Part shown: positions 13,501-24,370 of the stretch, piece after piece
Layout of the letters: each line of letters begins with the position of its first letter
Numbering within the stretch: the first letter of the stretch is position 1
NCBI RefSeq assembly: GCF_901000735.1
Contig: NC_081547.1
Span: forward strand, 25,965,382 to 26,029,381
Direction of reading: 5' to 3'
From: Corylus avellana
Lineage: Eukaryota > Streptophyta > Magnoliopsida > Fagales > Betulaceae
DNA: 64,000 bases
Translations under genes and position numbers: made by a program
Notes under the pieces: generated by a model
Seen by the model: only the letters and a program-made list of their open reading frames with translations
Database searches by the model: none
What the model was told of the DNA's origin: nothing

Positions 13501-16500
13501 TCAATTCTGGTTGATTCTATGAATGCAACTGGCCCTGTGCATCTCTATGCAATGATTTTCTTATCATTCTGTGTAACATTGCTAGTGAAGTATTCAAACT
13601 TCCATTTCACTACATTAGCATTGGGTTGCAAAATTTTGAATTCTTTCCTAGGGTAAACATATATTGTAACTAGAACTCTTTATTCTCTCCACCCCAGCTT
13701 TCAGTTGAGTCCTCCCGTCTTCTTATAAAAGAGGGTAAGGTTTTAAGAATCATATTAGAATTATTTGAAGTCATATGTAGGACAGGACCCATAAAAGTTC
13801 TTTGAGCTATCAGTCTATTTACTTATTTATGCATAACCTATACATGAGAGATTAAAACTGGCAATACATTCAGAAAGCACAGACAGACATAAACACACAC
13901 ACAAGAGGATAAGGCAAAGACAGTGTTGTGCTAGGGTGTTACCTTATCTTCATCAAGTATCCCAGTCACTAGTGCGCGGTACATCTTTGAAATTTTTCTT
14001 ACTCCACAGATCTCCTCATTGGTATTTCTGTATTTGTGAGATTGCAGATTTCACCAGCAATGCATATTATGATAGAAAATGAAAGCTATAATGAGTAATA
14101 CTTAATACAAGGCAATAGAACACACAATTGGATTTATTTTTAGCATATTAGGTATTGAAAACACAGTGCACATTTGATATTCATCTTTTAATAGTTGTGC
14201 CATTCATGAGTTGTGGGTCCTTCATGTTGTTAAACCACTAAACCTTCTTTTTTTGTAAGTAAACCGCCAAGCTTGAAGTTAGATAATTGTTCCCTAGGTA
14301 CCTATGTAGGTATCATTTATTTACCTTACACCAGATTATAAGGAGTTTTGCAAAGCAGACCTTCTTGACCTTTTAGTGAGGCTAAAGAACTGCAGTTCCA
14401 TGAATTTAGGTCAGCCGTCTATCATTTTAGCCACATCAACAGCTCAGTTTACAAAGATAATGGTTGTGCTTGGTGGCTTCATCAGGCCTTTCCTTCAAGT
14501 TAGTCTTGCTTGCCTTCAATTGAGGAGTGCTGCGGTGTGGAAAATAATGCCTTCTTGCCTCTTTTAGTGTTTATGGAAAGAAAGCAACAATAGAAGCTTT
14601 GAGGGCTTGGAGAGGAGCTTGGAGGATATTTTAGCCTCTTTTTGCCATATGTTGTATCTTTAGACTATGGCTAATGTGTCCTCTCTATCCATTAGTTATG
14701 ATGGTTTTCTTGTTCGTTTTTCTCTTTCTCGTTAGGTGTTTTCTTTTGTATACTTCCGGTTTACTTAGGAGCTCTTTACGCTTATAATAAGATTGGATTA
14801 TTACTTAAAAAAGAGAAAAAAAAAAAAAGAAAAGAAAAGGTTTTGTGCCACCTATGAACACTTTCTGCTTAGTATATTGTGATGCACGCCCTTCTCCACC
14901 ACACATTTCTGTACTCCTCTCTTCTTTTCCTTTAACCAAAGAAAATAACACACACATTTATATGGATTGAAATAATTCTAACATTTACACTAATCACCTC
15001 AACTCTTGGTTGTGAATTGCAAATACTAAAACCTATTATAAAATCCTCAAGAACTGTAAGCAATCTTCAATCCTAACTTTTTCTTTCTCCCAAAAGATAA
15101 CAAGACAGATAAGCTACTTAATTTACTGCCTAAGGATTGTAGAAACTAACAGTAATCATCATCAAGGGAAAAACGGACTATCAATATATGAAACATATCA
15201 TCTGATCATGATTATTGGCTAACATATAAACTAAAGACAGAAAAAAGCACGAGAAAATGGCTCATTTCCCCAACCTGTTGCCTTCAATTTGAGATGTCCC
15301 ATCAGCAAAGAATAATGCAAGGCGAGTTTTGGCGAGTTTCGTCTTAGCGCAAAGCAATATTCCTAGAATCCAGACAAACCAGCAAGACCAAAATACAATT
15401 AGATAGTATGACCAGCAGCTGCTTAGTCCCAAAGAAGACAAACATGTTGAACGTTAAAGCCGTAAAGCGAGAACATTACAAAATATAGAGGGGCAAGAAA
15501 TATTTATCTGTTATCTACAAAAGAAACAAAATAGTATCATTACTTTATGCACTGTACTCATCCTATTTCATTCAGCAACATGAAATCTATCAGTCATGAC
15601 AGTCTATCATGAGTTAACTCAGAGTTTAACTGTGAGATTTGACCACAAACCATAAAAAAAAAAAAAAATTTTACATTCAGCATTTGACATCCTTTTCTCT
15701 TGTTATTCTGTTTCAATGCGCATTGACCACTGCCTTTGTCAAGTAAATTGCCCGTGGTCAGAAATCAATCAGATCAGCAAGCCATCCCTCTTATGCTTGA
15801 TTCATAAAACGGAAGTACATTTTAATTATCTAATGCACACAACTCTGCGTTGAAAGTAATGGTCTAACCTGACGTGCCTCTTCCCAGGCGATGAACAGGA
15901 ACAGGGTGTGGTTCTTGGCATGCTACAGAAGAGCTCTGCTTGCTTGCCCGCCATTGAAGCTGTGTTAAAACCGTCCGTTGCTGGAAAAGGCCTCCAGGTA
16001 AAACTTGTAGGCCAGAAGGTTTATTAAGGGCGACCTGAGAAGATAATAATAATCTAAATAATCTAGTAAAAAGATTGTACGAGACACATAACAGAATATT
16101 ACAAACGTAAATTTACATAAAATCCAAAAATACCAAAGTTGAAGAAAACAATAAATTATAGACATAGTAACCTGAACCAAAATATTTCAAAGAAAAAAAT
16201 TACCATATCATCATCCTCATATAACACTTCAAGCAAGTATGGCGCATCAGGCTCTCTCCAAGGAAGTCTATGATAGACAATCTCCGAGCCGACTCTAGTA
16301 ATTTGATTAGATAAAATTAGAAAGAAAAAAAAATTGAGAATCTCTCGAGGACAAAGTATGTAGATAATTCAAACTCAAATAGTTTCCATCAAAGAACCTG
16401 AGGATTGTGTTAGGATCAGTAACAGCAATACCATCAACTGTTATCTGTGCAGGACAGCAAGTAAGGGATTCCTGAGAATTAATAAATTTGCAAATTCATT

Positions 16501-17091
16501 CTTGAAAAAAAAACCTTTTCCGGATTTTGATAATCGAACCTGTCCATTCTCAATTCGCTGCATCCAACTGCTCAATAATTAGTGCAGAATTAGAGACAAA
16601 AGATTCAACAATTCTCTGTTCATAGTCATCTGTTTGGTTTACGAGAAAACAGCAGAGATAGAGATCGAAAATAATGCACAGACAATGCAATTTGATCGAA
16701 TTTTATAGGCTTACCCTAGCGGAGGAGCTGAATTCTTGTATTTGCTAGAGTAGAACTCGATCAGTGTCAATTCTGTAAATCAAACGCACCGTCGAGGTCA
16801 AAGTCGGGAAAAAAGGAGCAAATTCCTCTACTCAAATGTTTTTTTTTTTTTTTTGTATAATACCTAAACCAACTCAAAAAAGAAAAAGGAAAATCGAAAA
16901 TTATATTTTTCATTAGCTTAGTTTTTCAGCAATCTAGTGAGTCATTGATTCTAACAGAGTATTTGTTTGTAGGAAATGAGCGGACCGGAATCGGAGGGTC
17001 GAACGACGTCGTTGTAGAACAGACCGTCGTTGAGCTCAGGCCAGGGCAATCCGAATGTCCGAGGCCGACTTGTTTCTGGAGGGTTCGACAT
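7537..17091 (-). CDS. PUS5: RNA pseudouridine synthase 5-like, RluA family, 14 exons
   Basis: RluA-family enzymes isomerise uridine to pseudouridine in RNA. Exons in gene order: 17091-16986, 16772-16715, 16567-16540, 16444-16398, 16294-16204, 16034-15869, 15362-15275, 14027-13943, 12906-12831, 12604-12537, 10975-10906, 9162-9084, 8213-8120, 7611-7537. Phases agree at every junction, giving 376 residues (MSNPPETSRP to the C-terminal EVNTSN). An S4-like start (IEFYSSKYKNSAPP, WMQRIENGQITVDG) is followed by ALNKPSGLQVLPGG, the family motif HRLGRGTSG, the second motif GRPHQIRIHLSFIGHPLLGD, and CGYCLHAHQL. Many relatives have Asp after HRL; here it is Gly, so activity is uncertain. The donor of exon 1 (CCG|GTCCGC) is weak but keeps the phase. 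The introns are full of transposon fragments. Its place beside the POWERDRESS gene matches At3g52260. Confidence 0.9.
7864..7889. repeat. (AAT)n microsatellite in intron 13 of the pseudouridine synthase gene
   Basis: About eight AAT/TAA units. Just downstream, a short direct repeat at about 7963-8061 contains CATAAAGAGTA and TTATCACCATGCCTGA twice. Confidence 0.9.
11042..11374. mobile_element. Foldback MITE of about 333 bp
   Basis: The element is almost entirely an inverted repeat. The left end begins GGGAAAATGCAATTTACCCC and the right end finishes with its near-complement GGGGGTAAACTGCATTTTCCC. The arms share blocks such as CTTCAGGGG and AAATTGCCAATTTTT and meet near 11190. It has no coding capacity, lies in pseudouridine synthase intron 10, and is flanked by A-runs that hide any target duplication. 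Confidence 0.88.
11573..11695 (+). mobile_element. tRNA-derived SINE copy, degenerate
   Basis: The block AGTTCAATCGGGAATACGCC, followed by ATGAAACGGAGGTTACTACT and TTCGGAT, aligns with the better-preserved SINE at 41255-41385. The A-box-like region is recognisable and the B box is eroded. It ends in an AT-rich, A-rich tail near 11670-11695. Confidence 0.55.
11927..12320. mobile_element. MITE with terminal inverted repeats, about 394 bp
   Basis: The left end GGGTAAAGAACACTTTTGGTCC mirrors the right end GGACTAAAAGTGTACTTTACC, and both continue with partly complementary sequence around GACTTTCATTA and TAATGGAAGTCTGAGG. The middle is not an obvious gene, although open frames cross it by chance. 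It lies in pseudouridine synthase intron 10. Confidence 0.7.
14361..14830 (+). mobile_element. Degenerate LINE 3' end
   Basis: The + strand carries remnants of LINE 3' sequence in this family's usual order: a block around GTGTTTATGGAAAGAAAGC, TATCTTTAGACTATGGC, TTTTCTTTTGTATACTTCCGG, ACGCTTATAATAAGATTGG, then an A-rich tail. It is non-coding and 5' truncated, in intron 7 of the pseudouridine synthase gene and antisense to it. Confidence 0.65.
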
Positions 17092-17244
17092 GGTACAGTT
17101 CGAACGGTGAGCGACGGCCTGGGCTGACGATGACGAGGGTTTTTGTCAAAACGACAGGCACTTCATCAGACGATTGATCGACACGTGTGTCTACCTTCTC
17201 ATGTCAATTAGGCCTAGCATGACACAACCTTGATCTCGAAATAT

Positions 17245-17366
17245 GATCCACTCCATTTCGTTTGAATCGGAGAATATCTAGGTAGTTATAGTAGATGAGT
17301 GAAAAGACAAAACTCTCCACTATAACTAACTGGATATTCTCCGGTTCAAATGAAATGAAGAGGATC
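17245..17366. mobile_element. Small inverted-repeat (MITE-like) element
   Basis: The left arm GATCCACTCCATTTCGTTTG, followed by GGAGAATATCTAGGTAGTTATAGT, is the near-complement of the right arm ACTATAACTAACTGGATATTCTCC, then CAAATGAAATGAAGAGGATC. The loop is about 20-30 bases. No target duplication is clear. Confidence 0.65.
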
Positions 17367-17402
17367 TTAATTCCTTGATCTTCGCTCCAATTTGAGTTGA
17401 GT

Positions 17403-17565
17403 AATGCTATGGACCATCTTTTTATCCTATTAAAGCTGATGTGGCTTTTAAAATCACAATTGAATCAAAATTCAAGTATGATTTATTTAAAATTTAATGG
17501 TGATTTTAAAAGTCACATCAATTTTAAGATAATTAAAAAATGATAAAAAGATGGTCCCTAACATT
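17403..17565. mobile_element. Small inverted-repeat (MITE-like) element
   Basis: The left end AATGCTATGGACCATCTTTTT mirrors the right end AAAAAGATGGTCCCTAACATT. The inner arms share GTGGCTTTTAAAATCAC and GTGATTTTAAAAGTCAC. It is about 163 bp and non-coding. Confidence 0.7.
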
Positions 17566-18749
17566 AGTCATTTGAGTTATAGGCCTAAAATTATTTGATT
17601 AGGAAAAGCCGAACCTAAATTTCAATGACTTTAATAATCTAAACAAATCATTGAGCTAGGGTTGTATTTCTAGTTAGCCTCCAAATTATATTTCAAGAAA
17701 ATGATTTTGGTGGAAAACATTTTCTAATGTTTGGCATGTATGAAAAATCCACAATGGCAACCACAACAGCACAAGTGGTGACTTTGGTTCTATTGATGAT
17801 AACGAGCGAGAAGAAAGTTGGGAAAAACATTTTCCAAAATCTTTTTTACGTTGAAATAAATGGAGTCATAAATTGAACTTTTCCTATTATGCTCTTCATA
17901 CATGCATTTAACGCACGCTCTCCTTATGCACTGACATGACACTCGTCAGCCAAAAAAATTTGTTCAACCTCGTTTGGTGCGCACCACCTCCAAGTACCAT
18001 ATGAGCATCTAAAACCACCCAATTTAGAGGTTGCAGCCAACAAATTCAAATCGAGGCCCACGGGATGAAACTCCTCGAGTATAACCTAAATTTTTCCCTT
18101 GGGAGTAGTAATACTTCCATGACAAACTTTTGAGCCACAAACTCAAATATATGGTAGCATCCAACCGTTTCCTCACCATAGGGAAGAAGAAGAAACCATG
18201 CAATCATCAAGATTTCGCAAAATTATGAAACTGAGAGTTTTCTCTTTATATCATAACATGTATGCATGAGTCATGACACCTAAAGCAGCAAGCGGTTGAA
18301 TATAGATTGATTTTGCCTAGAATAAAAAAAGAGAGTATATGCTGATTTTTTTTTAAAAAAGTATTAGTTGAACTGCTCCAAATATACTTTCAACGAAAGT
18401 GGGCTGCATTAAAGCGTGCTTTCACAAGATGCCAGCCGGTTTTGTTGAAATTCCATTGGAGGTTGTGGTTTCACCTACTTCACCTCACTTTCCCGTTCTC
18501 CATTGACAACTCGTCATTTCCAACAAACTTGAACAATTCCACTCACGAAAATAGTACATCAATAAGTAAATCATTGTCATTTGGTATCTTTATTTCCCTC
18601 ATTTGCCGAAAAGTATTCCTCTTTAAGGAACAAAGAGCGAGGACAATATGAAAAAAACAAACATATGCTGAAGAAAACAAAGAAATACAAAGAATTACAT
18701 CTTTTAGAACACAAGGATACAACAGATCGATGGCATGACTTGAGAAAAA

Positions 18750-20460
18750 CTAGCAATAAACATCGGCCGAAGAAGGTCCAGACAGCTCAAGCGGATCCCA
18801 CTTCACAATATCACCACAACGTCCGCCATTTTGTTTGATCACATGTAGCTGATTCGACCCACCAACAGGTGTTCCTGCAATGGCCAATTTATTTGCAGCT
18901 GCTGCCTCCATTCGGTAGCGCTCTGCTCTGGAGCCAATGACCTGTCCTAACACTGATGCTGCAATCGTAAAAGCCATAGCTGACTTGGGCATCAGCACAG
19001 ACTTCCTAAGAACGGCTATGAATGGAACAGCAGCATGAACTGCAGCAAACCAGGCTGGTGAGAATTTCTTAGTGTGTTCTCTCCATATCCCTAAAGGAAC
19101 ATTTGCTGCCATACCCAGTAACCCAATCACAAGTACTTTTGAAGGCAGTGGTTGCGGGCGGAGGTTCTTAGCAAATGCAGTCCGTGCTAGAGCTGCTCGG
19201 GCTGCAACTATTGCAGGTGGGCACTTGATTTTCATGCCTGGAGGGGGCTGAAATGCCTTGGCAACTAGTGGAAGAACCTTGCTAACTGCTTGGTATGACT
19301 TTGCAATGGGACAGTTTCCAGTTTGCAGCCACTCATTGCCCAAGGCCTCGTGCTTTGAACTTCCTCCCTGAAAAATCAATGTACAACTCATTAAGGGACA
19401 AGTAAATGAGAAGCATGAATAATGAGAAGATGTACAATCAAAAGAAATTTCAAGACAAATGAGATCCAGTCAGTTGACCAGTTTCAATGATCCAATCCGC
19501 AATATTCATTACTACTGATGATACTCTGAGAAGTTCAGAGAACTGAAATTACACTTTCCTTTAGACCATGCATAAAATTGTTCCCAAGTAAGAATTTAGA
19601 CTGTGCCTTGAATTTATATAACAAAATCAAATGTGAAAATCATAGTTTGAACAATTGACGATAATTTACCTTAGAAGAAGAATCTTTCTTGGATGATTGG
19701 GATTTTCTTTGCTGATTCTTCCACTTCTCAGAAAATGAATCAAAACTGAAGGGCCCTCCAAAGGATGACAGGCTGATAGTGGCTGCCTTAGCTGCTAAAG
19801 GATTAAACTGGGATGGGGCTGACTCAGACTCTACTTTCTCAGAACGCACGAATGATCTCCCAGAGAGGGGGACTACTCCATCGCGCCCATGGAAAAGCCT
19901 AAATGCCGTATCAAAATTGGGACCATCCTCAAAAATGGGACCTTTGGCTCCACGTACCTGAGCAGGAAAAGTAAAAACATATAAGAAATGTTTAAATTGA
20001 ACAACAGGTGAAATGGCAGGCTGACTGCAGCCACAGAAGCATAATGCTAGCCTGAGACATACTTGACAAGGGTTTGAAGTTATAAGAGAGAGGAAAGGTT
20101 GCAGCTTTAAATAATAGCTGGGCTTGCATCATGACGAGGCAGCTCAAGAATACATTAATTTTGGGCCTAAATATTTGTTCAGCAAATAAAATCCCATGCA
20201 GAAACATCATATACTAAGATGGGAATTCCTTCCAATCTAATGCACCAAGTGATACCTATATAAGATGGGTATATAGCAACATAGAAAATATTCTTAAACA
20301 GAGTCATCGAAAATAGGCAACTTACAGGCATTGGGAAAGCCATGGATGATGAGAAGGAGAAATTAGTGGGCTCGTTAATGTTCCTTAAGAACGGACATCT
20401 AACCATGTCAAGCGGAGAAGGCGTAGACTCTTCATTTTGGTCTCTGAAGAAAAGCTCCAT
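18750..20460 (-). CDS. Unrecognised plant protein with three hydrophobic stretches, 346 residues
   Basis: I do not recognise this protein. Coding exons are 20460-20326, 19957-19670 and 19367-18750 (135, 288 and 618 nt); phases agree and the frame ends at TAG. The start is the ATG beginning MELFFRDQNEESTPSP. It lies in an exon whose acceptor is at 20483; a noncoding first exon ends at donor 21312, so the 5' UTR is split. The N-terminal 140 residues are polar, with GPIFEDGPNFDTAFRLFHGR and a Lys/Ser-rich stretch near 125-141. The C-terminal part has hydrophobic stretches at about 219-236, 243-261 and 270-287, then a polar tail. This suggests a membrane protein with a soluble N-terminus, but that is inference. 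Clean splicing and a balanced composition argue for a real gene. Confidence 0.8.
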
Positions 20461-20482
20461 TTCTATTAAAAAGCAAGGTTCC

Positions 20483-21430
20483 CTGCACATAGGGGAAGTG
20501 CATAAACAAGGTCATAATCACATTCCTAGAGTAAGAAATCGCAAATTCCAAACCAAGATCAATCCATATAATGAGTTTATAAAAGAAAGCTAAACAATGA
20601 AGCCTATATAATCCTGAAAATTCAAATTTTGACAGCGTGTGTAACATTAACTAAAGAAACTAATGTCTATTGTGACTGTCCCCCCTATAAGATTTTTACC
20701 TTTTTACAAGAAAACAAATTACAAAACAGAGAAGAAGAACGAGCTAATTGCAGTGAATTCTCACAGTTGACTAATCCAACCCCAAGGAAATCCCAAACCA
20801 CGAGCTGCAAAAGCTAAAACTCAACAAAGATGCCCAAATCCCGTTGAAGCCACAAGAAATCAGGCATATGACGCAGCTTTTGAAAACCCATCAAGCATTT
20901 ATAACACCCCCCAAAAAAATTGAAGCTTTATGACTTCCTAAAACCATTGACCCACATATCATACCTAAATCTCCTAATTATCAAACTCTTGCTCCAATCC
21001 TCTAATTGAGATCAGAGCAAATTCCAAGCCCAGTCAAAGCCACAGCGAAAAAACCTTGTAATAATCAAAAGTCCAACATCACATTTCTCAGCAGCACGGT
21101 CAACTGGGACAATTACAATCGAGGGCGTGTAATACGAGAAACTCAATTTTGAAACCCAATTCAGCAACGATATTACATAGATCATGCAAACTAAAATTAC
21201 AACAAAATTCAGAAGCTAAAAATACTTGTATAAAACCAAACAAAATAGAACAAATTGAGCGTTAAAATAGAAAACGATCTGCAATATAATGAACCCAGAA
21301 AGATGCATTACCTTTGAGAGAGGCTTAGAGAGAAAGCACGAGAAGCGAGAGAGGAGGAATACAAAGAAAGGAATCGGAGAGAGGTAGTAGGTGTATGAAG
21401 ATGTTGAAGAGGATGCCTTTCTTTTGTGGG
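20483..21430 (-). other. 5' UTR intron and noncoding first exon of the unknown gene
   Basis: Leftward reading gives a donor CAAAG|GTAATGC with the exon ending at 21312, and an acceptor GTGCAG|GGAACC whose downstream exon starts at 20482. The 20483-21311 interval is AT-rich and has no coding potential. The transcription start is probably near 21380-21430; no exact site can be read. Confidence 0.55.
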
Positions 21431-21488
21431 AGCACAATGGCGTTGTGGAATGCACACGCCCTTTTGTGGGCTGTGGAATGCACACGCC
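21421..21488. promoter_or_regulatory. Direct repeat in the promoter region of the unknown gene
   Basis: TGTGGAATGCACACGCC occurs at 21444-21460 and again at 21472-21488, and CTTTTGTGGG occurs at 21421-21430 and 21461-21470. They sit just upstream of the leftward noncoding exon. A cis-regulatory role is a guess. A CACGTG G-box core lies further upstream near 21661. Confidence 0.4.
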
Positions 21489-24370
21489 TTTGATCGAGAT
21501 AGAAAAAGTAGAGCTCGCCAAGTTGGAAACTAGTTTTAATGGTGGATTGGGTCAGCGCTTACTCTGGCTTCTGCAGCCGGTGAGCTGAAACGCGTGTCGA
21601 AATTGTTTGTTTGTTTGTTTTTTTTTTATTAATTTATTTGGGAGACAAATGGGGCTCTGACACGTGATACGGGACGATTATTGCAATAAAATATTGAAAT
21701 TAGTTAGGTGATGGGTTGGCCGTGTCCGAAATTAGTTTACTCGAATTTCTAATTAATGACTTTATTTTTTTTAGTTAATTGCTCTTAATGTACCATTTAA
21801 ATAATTTTTTTATTCGTATTTTTATTTTTATGGATTGTATTTTTTTTTCGAGGTTGTTTTTTTTAAACAGTCATTTTGGTAACGGTCATATTTTTCAACG
21901 ATCTTTTTTTAGCAGGTGAAAAGAGAGAAATATGTGTTATTTGTCGGGGAGAGAAATAAGAAGAGGAAGGAGAAAAATCTTAAAGAGAGAGAGAGTAATA
22001 AAAAATGCATGTATCGGTGCACAATGTCAACCCACATTTCACCAATGCATGAAAAATGCATTTTACCTTTTTTTTTTTGTGCGCATAATATGATGGAGAG
22101 GGTTTTCGGAGAAATTATTAGCTATTTTAGACAAAACGGCGAAATGGCATGAGTATAACCAATTTTTTTTTCTTTTAAAAAGAAGATATTATTTGAAGGA
22201 TAAAGTTTTTCTCAAAATTTAGTAAAATACATGTGATTTTCAATGCATGAAAAATGCATTTTACCTTTTTTTTTTTTGTGTGCGCTTATATGGTGGAGAG
22301 GGTTTTTGGAGAAATTATTAGTTATTTTAGACAAAACGGGAAAATGGCATGAGTATTATAACCATTTTTTTTTCTTTTAAAAAAAAAAAAAGATATTATT
22401 TGAAGGATAAAGTTTTTCTTCAAATTTAGTAAAATACATGTGATTTTCAAGAGTATAGAATATATATTAATATCAATTTAATATTTTGGATTAGATTAAG
22501 AAGAGGAAATTCATCTTACCCAACCTGAAAGAAAATTTTATTTCATAAAATGTAATAACTAGTAGAATCTGGGTTGTTTTTGCCAACCTATTGCAAATTG
22601 ACAATCAAGGTGTCCTTGAATAATAGCTATCTAGCTATTAGTATGTCCCATTGGATAGCTTTTGACAAATGAAATTTATTTAAAGCATGGCCCCCTACTA
22701 GTAGTGTAGTCCCCGTTTGAAAATAGAGGTTTGATACAGTAGTTTTGAATAATTGAATGCATGTTTTTTTTTATAAAAAAAATAATAATAAAATAATTGA
22801 ATGCATGTACTACTCTATGCCATATGAACACATATAGAAAAGCTGGTGGTGAGTTGGTATTTATAACCCATTTATGAGTGAAATTTCTAAAATAATTTCT
22901 CGAACCGAATTGAAAGGGAATGATTTAATGGATTCAAATTTTCATCCTTTTATATGATAGAGTCTATATAAAATTTATCTGTTCGAATAAGTTGAATTGT
23001 CCAACTTCCTGCTCGAACAATCAATCCTATATAAACAATTTCACAATAAAATTGAACCACCTACATGATTGGAGTCGATCAAACACTTGATTACATATTG
23101 GGATATAATAATTATCCATGCTCTAATAGACTAATAGTCCAAGGATGAGGACGAAGGGAGTTGGGCTATTGTGGACCAAACCTACCACCCAAGCGTTAAG
23201 TTGACCACAAACCCATTCTTGATTCATTCAGTTCAACGTGTGGCTTTAGAATTGCCTCCAGGAAAGGCACGTGTTTTCTTCTAGATATTTTTTCCGGGCG
23301 TATTTTTCTTCTACATAATTAAAATAGCATTTTTTATGCTGTTGAATCGTGATATGCCTGGAACCGGGAGTCAATCCGGGCAGCCAATGAGCGAACATCA
23401 ACCAATTACAGCAATCCCCATCCGATATGCACGATGTAAAAAGCACTGACAAAATAATTTGTTAGGTAATGCTGGAACTGTCTTTTCGTTTCTCATCCGT
23501 TGGATTAAGGCCTGGTCGATGGTAGAGCCCAAAAATGAAAAGAAAGCGTATAACCAAATGGGTAATAAGTACTTACAAAAAAGATAAAAAAAAAAGGGTA
23601 ATAAGTAAAAAGAGGTTAGATTTTCACTAGCTACACAACCCAGTGAAAGTTGAGTAGCTTAAAATCCTCTAAATTTTCTAAGATAATTCTAAAGTACAAC
23701 TTTTAAAATCTTCACCATTAATTTGAATAAAAATATTCTGCTTTTGCCATCTCAATATTTAACTTAATAAAAGACAATAAAATTAAAAATTGAGTAAGGC
23801 TCATGTCTTGTGTCCTGTGCACAAAGGACGCAAGTTAAAGCTGTCACATAAATAATTGGTAATGCGTGGCACCCCGGCTTGTGGATACCTAGGCACCCAG
23901 AGACGAGGAAGGGCAAGGACAAATTCCCACATTTAAATTATGTTTCCTATGTACACAGGACACAAACCAAAAGCCTAAAAAATTGAGGATCTTCTATACG
24001 TAGTAAATGTTAAGGAAGCAAAATCTAAACCATTTAACTACAAATAATGATTAAAATTTTAAGAACTCCTCTGTAAACTTATCCTAAAAAACCTATTACA
24101 TGTTGAAAAGACAAGATAAATAAAAAAAGAACAAGGGATAAAAACAGCAAATTCTACACAAAATTAAGTGTTCTAAATCTACATATTACACTTAAGAAAG
24201 TGGAGTAGCCCATCATGGCATCATCTATTCTTGCTTGCTTGACGAAAACGTTTTAATTCTGTATATAAAGAGGGCATTGAAGTCTGAAAGGGGAAAAAAG
24301 AAGAAGCAGGATTGGTTATAACCTTGTGATCAAATACCAAAAGTCTCCGTGTAGAGTAAATATATACCCC
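21489..24370. other. [10 protein letters not shown] region between the unknown gene and TFIIF beta
   Basis: AT-rich sequence with no supported gene. It holds a 198-bp tandem duplication (22043-22449, listed separately). An imperfect inverted repeat of about 160 bp (roughly 23805-23965) has arms GTCTTGTGTCCTGTGCAC and GTACACAGGACACAAAC, so it is probably a degraded MITE. The leftward open frame at 23246-23452 shows no family signature. Confidence 0.6.
22043..22449. repeat. Tandem duplication, period 198 bp
   Basis: The units 22043-22240 and 22241-22449 both start CAATGCATGAAAAATGCATT and share GGAGAGGGTTTT, AGAAATTATTAG, TTAGACAAAACGG, AAATGGCATGAGTAT and GATATTATTTGAAGGATAAAG. They differ mainly in the length of their A and T runs. 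Confidence 0.9.

Larger units (their letters stand above)
17092..18749. other. [10 protein letters not shown]: promoter side of the pseudouridine synthase gene and 3' flank of the unknown gene
   Basis: The first few hundred bases should hold the leftward promoter of the pseudouridine synthase gene; I saw no clear TATA box. Two small inverted-repeat elements follow (listed separately). From about 17600 to 18750 the sequence is AT-rich with no supported gene; the short open frames near 18442-18838 have no recognisable content. Confidence 0.6.
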
